Shown in pieces: positions 3,864 to 6,710 of a stretch of 6,710 nucleotides of DNA (positions within the stretch are counted from its first letter, which is position 1; each line of letters begins with the position of its first letter). Location of the stretch: contig WFRA01000353.1 in NCBI GenBank assembly GCA_015486775.1, forward strand, positions 1 to 6,710, in the 5' to 3' direction. A program made the position numbers and the translations under genes. The notes beneath the pieces were generated by a model. It was not told the origin of the DNA. It did no database searches and saw only the letters and a list, made by a program, of their open reading frames with translations. The DNA is from Kiritimatiellales bacterium. GTDB lineage: Bacteria > Verrucomicrobiota > Kiritimatiellia > Kiritimatiellales > Pontiellaceae.

Positions 3864-6065
3864 TTCAAAAACCATTTCCATTCCGGTTTCAGGATGCCGG
3901 AAGTTCAGCCCGGTGAGTTCGGCGAGCAGGGCTGCGATGGCTTTGTCATGTGCCGGGCTGGCCATCCGATGGATTCGGATGAGAAGACGGTTGCCCTGTT
4001 CGTCAGGTTCGATGTCCGCCGCAGAGACGAAGAGTTCGCGGATGAGGGCGCGGGCATCGGCTTCTTTCCCCAGATGCGGGCGCAGGAGTCCGACGAGTGC
4101 GGTTTCGGCGCGGTAGGCGATCATCTTGACGGTGTCGGTGAGCATCTTGGAGACGGGGAGCAGCTCTTGCGGACGCTGGTCTTCGGGGAGCGTGTCGATG
4201 CGCACTTTTCGTTTGGTTTCCCGCCGTTGGGCGCGTAGTTCGTTGGTGTCGGCTTCGAGCTGTTCGATGTCTTGATGGAGTTCGGCTTGTTTCTGCATTC
4301 CCGCAGGATCGTCGTCGAGGGATTGTTTCCCGAGCTCGGCGTGGAGCTTGCGGATTTTGCGCAGGTTGCCCCGGACGGCTTTGTCGAGGGTGCGCCAGAC
4401 GGGGTTGACGACCTCCGTTGTGCCAGGAAGCTCCTGACTCCCATATTCCACAAGTCCATCAATGTCATAGTGTTCCATCATGTAGCCAAAAAAGTTTTCC
4501 TGGCACCATCTGGAGAACATGCGCCCGGCAAGGACGGGGCTCGACAGGCTGCGGGCGGTGGTGATGATCGCGGTTTGGTGCCCGGTATCGGTTAACCGGC
4601 GCACTTCGGTAACGGGGATGGAGGCCTTGCCGGCGGAGAGGGTGGCCTGCCGGGTGGCGAGTTTCATTTTCGTGGAGCCCCCGCCCGGAACGGGGACATC
4701 CACTTCTTTGAACTCGCTTTCCGGCCACTTGTCCTTGACGTTCTTGCGGTAGGTGATGGCTCCGATGCGCTGTTTCCAGAGTTTGGAAAGCAGGCTGTGG
4801 GAGGAGCCTTCGCGGTCGAAGACGATGACGAAGCGGTGCAGCAGCGGATCGGCGTCGAGCTCCTGTTGCGATGGCTGCTGCGGAACGGTGGCCAGCAGGT
4901 CGGGGACGATGTCGTTGAGCAGCGCTGCCGAAAGTCCGTCGGTTACGGTTTTGGAGACCACGAAGAAGGGGCGTCCGATCGCATCGTTCACCCAATAGTC
5001 GGTCGTCCCCCGCAGGCAAAGGCGCTCGCGCGACACGAAACGCCGGGGCAACAATGCGCCGTCGCCGTGATAGACACGCACGTGCCCGTCCACATAGAGA
5101 TAGCCCGCTTCCGCCGGGTCGGCCTCCATCCAGGCGCTGGAAAGTTCCTTCATCCATTCGCTGACGGTTCCGTCCGCCCCCATCCGCGAGATCTTCTCGC
5201 GCAGGGTTCGCACTTCCGGAACCCGGTCGAGGCCGATCACCTTGCCCAACTCGCCGGGCGGGAGATGGCGAAGCCCCTCCGGCCGGCGGATCCGCGCCAA
5301 GGCCATGAAGCCGAGAACCGTGAGGATATGCATGGCGCTGTAGAATCCTGCAGGCAAGCAGAGGTGCTTGCCCAATCCGCTGAACAAGCCGTTGCCGCAT
5401 AGGGCAGGGAGTCCGGCCAGCACACCGCCGAAGGGCACATCCCGGCAACGTTCAAACCGCCCGGTGGTGCTCTGGACGAGTCCCATCGCCGCCTCCACCC
5501 GCTCGTCGGCCCTCGTGCATGCCGTTCCCAGCCCCTGCGCCGCCTGCGCGTCCAACCGGCTGCGTTGAGATTTCGTTGTGCCCGCATCCTCCATGGGTGG
5601 CCGATCCAATCCTTCCGGACGGGCGACCCGCCCGCTGCCGACGGCCTTGCGCAAGGTCGATTCCTTCACGCCCGCCTCGCGGGCCGCCGCCGCGACCGAA
5701 GCACCGAGGCGAAGCAGCCCCTCGCATTCCGCGATCTTCTCCGGGGTCATCACCGCGCCCCCGCGAACCGCACGCGGGGCGAAAAACGACGAAGCCCCCT
5801 GTTCGGCCAGCTGCCGTGTCCAGTTCATGAGCGTTCGTCGAGGGATGCCCAGAGGCGACCGGGTTATTTCGCAGGAGCGCACATGGGAGTTGCCGATGAG
5901 CGAAGCAATCGCGAAACGTTGCGCACCGGCATCGCCTATTGGATGGGAAAAGTAGTTGTCCGGCCCGACGAAATACGTCCGCACACCCTCCTTGTCAAGG
6001 ATACTCAAGCTCGGTCCGATTCGGATTGCGCCCTCGGGGAATCCCTGTAAAAGTAGTTGCGGCAT
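3855..6065 (-). CDS. Transposase of the insertion sequence (DDE-type, family not assigned)
   Basis: The 736-residue protein sits inside paired inverted-repeat ends, which is the main reason for the call. Residues about 47-90 ('..IPRRTLMNWTRQLAEQG') and 106-147 ('MTPEKIAECEGLL..ESTLRKAV') look like two helix-turn-helix DNA-binding segments. Residues 210-292 form a hydrophobic, then basic region ending '..GLDRVPEVRTLREKI'. The likely catalytic core has strand-embedded acids typical of an RNase H-like fold: 'YLYVDGHV' (D326), 'FVIVFDREG' (D417) and 'WCQENFF' (E523), spaced 90 and 105 residues apart. Residues about 560-620 are charged and probably coiled coil, and the C-terminus is helical. The start at ATG 6065 has AGAGG (minus strand, 6073-6077) 7 bases upstream. 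The start codon lies inside an inverted repeat (6061-6071 with 6121-6131). No frameshift or internal stop is seen. The triad is my reading from motif context, not an alignment. Confidence 0.82.
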   Translation of the reverse strand: MPQLLLQGFPEGAIRIGPSLSILDKEGVRTYFVGPDNYFSHPIGDAGAQRFAIASLIGNSHVRSCEITRSPLGIPRRTLMNWTRQLAEQGASSFFAPRAVRGGAVMTPEKIAECEGLLRLGASVAAAAREAGVKESTLRKAVGSGRVARPEGLDRPPMEDAGTTKSQRSRLDAQAAQGLGTACTRADERVEAAMGLVQSTTGRFERCRDVPFGGVLAGLPALCGNGLFSGLGKHLCLPAGFYSAMHILTVLGFMALARIRRPEGLRHLPPGELGKVIGLDRVPEVRTLREKISRMGADGTVSEWMKELSSAWMEADPAEAGYLYVDGHVRVYHGDGALLPRRFVSRERLCLRGTTDYWVNDAIGRPFFVVSKTVTDGLSAALLNDIVPDLLATVPQQPSQQELDADPLLHRFVIVFDREGSSHSLLSKLWKQRIGAITYRKNVKDKWPESEFKEVDVPVPGGGSTKMKLATRQATLSAGKASIPVTEVRRLTDTGHQTAIITTARSLSSPVLAGRMFSRWCQENFFGYMMEHYDIDGLVEYGSQELPGTTEVVNPVWRTLDKAVRGNLRKIRKLHAELGKQSLDDDPAGMQKQAELHQDIEQLEADTNELRAQRRETKRKVRIDTLPEDQRPQELLPVSKMLTDTVKMIAYRAETALVGLLRPHLGKEADARALIRELFVSAADIEPDEQGNRLLIRIHRMASPAHDKAIAALLAELTGLNFRHPETGMEMVFELA

Positions 6066-6131
6066 GGTGGAACCTCTTCGGGTTTGGATCCCTCGCGGGA
6101 TGCTTGTTCACCCCGGAGAATCCACCATGCC
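6061..6131 (-). promoter_or_regulatory. Long-range inverted repeat that can hide the transposase start codon
   Basis: GGCATGGTGGA (6061-6071) and TCCACCATGCC (6121-6131) are perfect 11 bp inverted arms 49 bases apart. In the minus-strand transcript the arm next to the gene contains the transposase ATG (6063-6065) and the bases between it and the ribosome site, while AGAGG (6073-6077) sits in the loop. A nested hairpin, ATCCC-TCGC-GGGAT (6088-6101), fills the loop. Stem formation would block initiation. Inverted repeats that hide the ribosome site in read-through transcripts are known for IS10 and IS50; the same role here is inferred. Confidence 0.6.
6108..6128 (-). CDS. Possible six-codon upstream ORF in the transposase leader
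   Basis: On the minus strand ATG 6126-6128 opens a frame MVDSPG ending in TGA (6108-6110). AGGAG (minus strand, 6136-6140) lies 7 bases before this ATG, which is ideal. The start codon falls in the upstream arm of the inverted repeat that also covers the transposase start, so a ribosome here would keep that arm from pairing. An earlier ATG at 6131-6133 is only 2 bases from the same site and is less likely. A frame this short could be chance; its placement is the only support. Confidence 0.3.
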   Translation of the reverse strand: MVDSPG

Positions 6132-6153
6132 ATGGCTCCTGTCACGCTCAGGA

Positions 6154-6214
6154 ATGTGCCAATTCATTTTCCGGAAAACATCCCTAATTCCCGCCCCGGA
6201 TCAGGAAGTCTGAA
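6154..6214. repeat. Right end of the insertion sequence: two inverted-repeat blocks, widely spaced
   Basis: Read inward on the minus strand, the outer block (6196-6214) is identical over 19 bases to the left outer block. The inner block ATGTGCCAATTCATTTTCC (6154-6172) matches the left inner block at 18 of 19 bases. Here 23 bases separate them, against 2 at the left end. A perfect 12-base palindrome TTTTCCGGAAAA (6167-6178) overlaps the inner block and the extra spacer. Confidence 0.85.
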
Positions 6215-6429
6215 ATTACAACGAAAAGGATGCTCAGAGGCACCTTAACCGGATAAATCGGCAGAGACTATACTCCGCCTTTCACGAAGTGACTTTTTAT
6301 AAATGACTTAACTCACGATGGTTGCAATGCGGTCAACCGAATTTTGCGATAATAGTTTTCATCCGTTTAAGGTATACGCAGATCTCGGTGAAATGCTTCC
6401 CGACGGAGTGTTTAAAGATCGATCGATTT
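6215..6429. other. Intergenic stretch without recognised gene
   Basis: This is the right flank of the insertion sequence. It is clearly more AT-rich than the surrounding genes. I see no open frame with protein-like features, no tRNA and no convincing promoter. A short GATCGATCGATT run lies at 6417-6428. It may be the former intergenic region split by the insertion. Confidence 0.6.
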
Positions 6430-6505
6430 GCGCTTCGGCGTGGTTCCTGTTCCGTTCCTTTTCGCCTTGTGTTCCCTGCGCCTTTTTGCGGCCATTAAAT
6501 TCCTC
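6430..6505 (-). repeat. Quasi-periodic purine-rich intergenic repeat-like sequence
   Basis: On the minus strand the stretch reads as a chain of similar short units: GGCCGCAAAAAGGCGCAGGG, then AACACAAGGCG, AAAAGGAACGG, AACAGGAACC. It begins 9 bases after the stop of the partial gene at the right edge. The type (repeated GCAAAG/CGCAGG/ACACAAGG-like words) resembles an interspersed intergenic sequence I recall from many bacterial genomes, often mis-called as short ORFs ending in peptides like 'CAFLRPLN'. The function is unknown, and relatedness is a memory-based judgement. Confidence 0.45.
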
Positions 6506-6514
6506 ACCCCCGAC

Positions 6515-6710
6515 CTATTTTTTTTCGGGGAGCACGCGGTAGCGGCGCGGTGGCCGGTTCGGATCGACGCGATCCTGGGCGTTCAGCGGCTTGCCGGTTC
6601 CGCGCAGGCGGTTGGCTTGCGGCAGGATTCTCCAATCACTGGAAGGGTTGTCTTGGTAGAATATCGTGTAGACATAGTCCGGCTCGGAATCCCACTGCAT
6701 GGTTGTGACG
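6515..6710 (-). CDS. C-terminal end of a probable secreted protein (partial)
   Basis: The frame is open from the window edge to TAG at 6515-6517, giving at least 64 residues. Codons before the internal methionine (VTT-M) are also open, so the start is most likely outside the window. The pattern 'YTIFYQDNPSSDWRILPQ', then 'GTGKPLNAQDRVDP', then 'PPRRYRVLPEKK' resembles a small beta-rich C-terminal unit I recall from large extracellular proteins of Verrucomicrobiota/Kiritimatiellota, where 'Y.I.....W..L' and a final 'FYRV' are usual. The product's main function lies outside the window. The last codons sit in a run of eight A on the coding strand. Confidence 0.55.
   Translation of the reverse strand, partial: VTTMQWDSEPDYVYTIFYQDNPSSDWRILPQANRLRGTGKPLNAQDRVDPNRPPRRYRVLPEKK

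Larger units (their letters stand above)
3805..6214 (-). mobile_element. Insertion sequence, 2410 bp, single transposase gene, family not assigned
   Basis: The element is bounded by a perfect 19 bp terminal inverted repeat, TTCAGACTTCCTGATCCGG at 3805-3823 and its reverse complement at 6196-6214. A second inverted-repeat block lies further in at both ends. Between the ends is one long open frame, the transposase. There are no cargo genes. The bases just outside (CAAC on the left, ATTA on the right) do not match, so no target-site duplication is visible. The frame is intact and the ends are nearly identical, so the copy could be functional. The left flank is the palindrome-rich intergenic region after rpsT. 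Confidence 0.88.

Noticed and set aside
4465..5448. Minus-strand 327-codon frame and plus-strand frames inside the transposase gene
   Set aside because: Their compositions are Arg/Pro/Ala-rich and they overlap the transposase in other frames; they show no motif of their own.
3855..6065. Programmed frameshift in the transposase
   Set aside because: The frame is a single uninterrupted 736 codons with HTH-like, core and coiled-coil parts all in phase.
6318..6542. Plus-strand frame of 74 codons
   Set aside because: Its C-terminal half is the translated quasi-periodic repeat and it overlaps the partial gene on the other strand.

Overview
This window looks like chromosomal DNA from a GC-rich Gram-negative bacterium. 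The last codons of an ExbD/TolR-like protein (an inner-membrane component of energised outer-membrane transport) support a Gram-negative cell. I suspect a PVC-group member (Kiritimatiellota/Verrucomicrobiota) from the style of the partial secreted-protein C-terminus at the right edge and from the type of intergenic repeats. That placement is inference and not secure.

Left part (1-3520) is ordinary housekeeping sequence. In order it holds: the ExbD-like 3' end and a strong intrinsic terminator; a textbook sigma70 promoter driving a tRNA-Leu(CAG) gene with its own terminator; a DEDDh 3'-5' exonuclease of the DNA polymerase III epsilon type; a convergent two-gene unit on the minus strand (a metallophosphoesterase followed 5 nt later by a single-pass membrane protein of unknown function); a divergently oriented multi-pass membrane transporter-like protein with metal-ligand-type histidines; and rpsT (ribosomal protein S20) on the minus strand. 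The transporter and rpsT converge on one bidirectional terminator. The rpsT promoter and a leader palindrome are visible.

Middle part (3521-3804) has no credible gene but is full of inverted repeats: one long stem of about 17 bp arms and a run of short perfect hairpins.

Right-centre (3805-6214) is a complete-looking insertion sequence of 2410 bp with one 736-residue transposase on the minus strand. The protein has two N-terminal helix-turn-helix-like segments, a candidate DDE triad (D326, D417, E523) and a charged coiled coil. Both ends carry the same two sequence blocks, an outer 19 bp block and an inner 19 bp block with one mismatch. The blocks are 2 bp apart at the left end and 23 bp apart at the right end. 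The transposase start codon lies in a long-range 11 bp inverted repeat whose other arm contains the start of a possible six-codon upstream ORF. This suggests translational control of transposition. No target-site duplication is visible.

Right edge (6215-6710) holds an AT-richer stretch with no gene, then a low-complexity, quasi-periodic sequence resembling a widespread unexplained intergenic repeat type, then the C-terminus of a probable secreted protein running off the window on the minus strand.

I found no defence system, CRISPR array or new multi-gene system. The most interesting material is the architecture of the insertion sequence ends and its leader, and the repeats around it.
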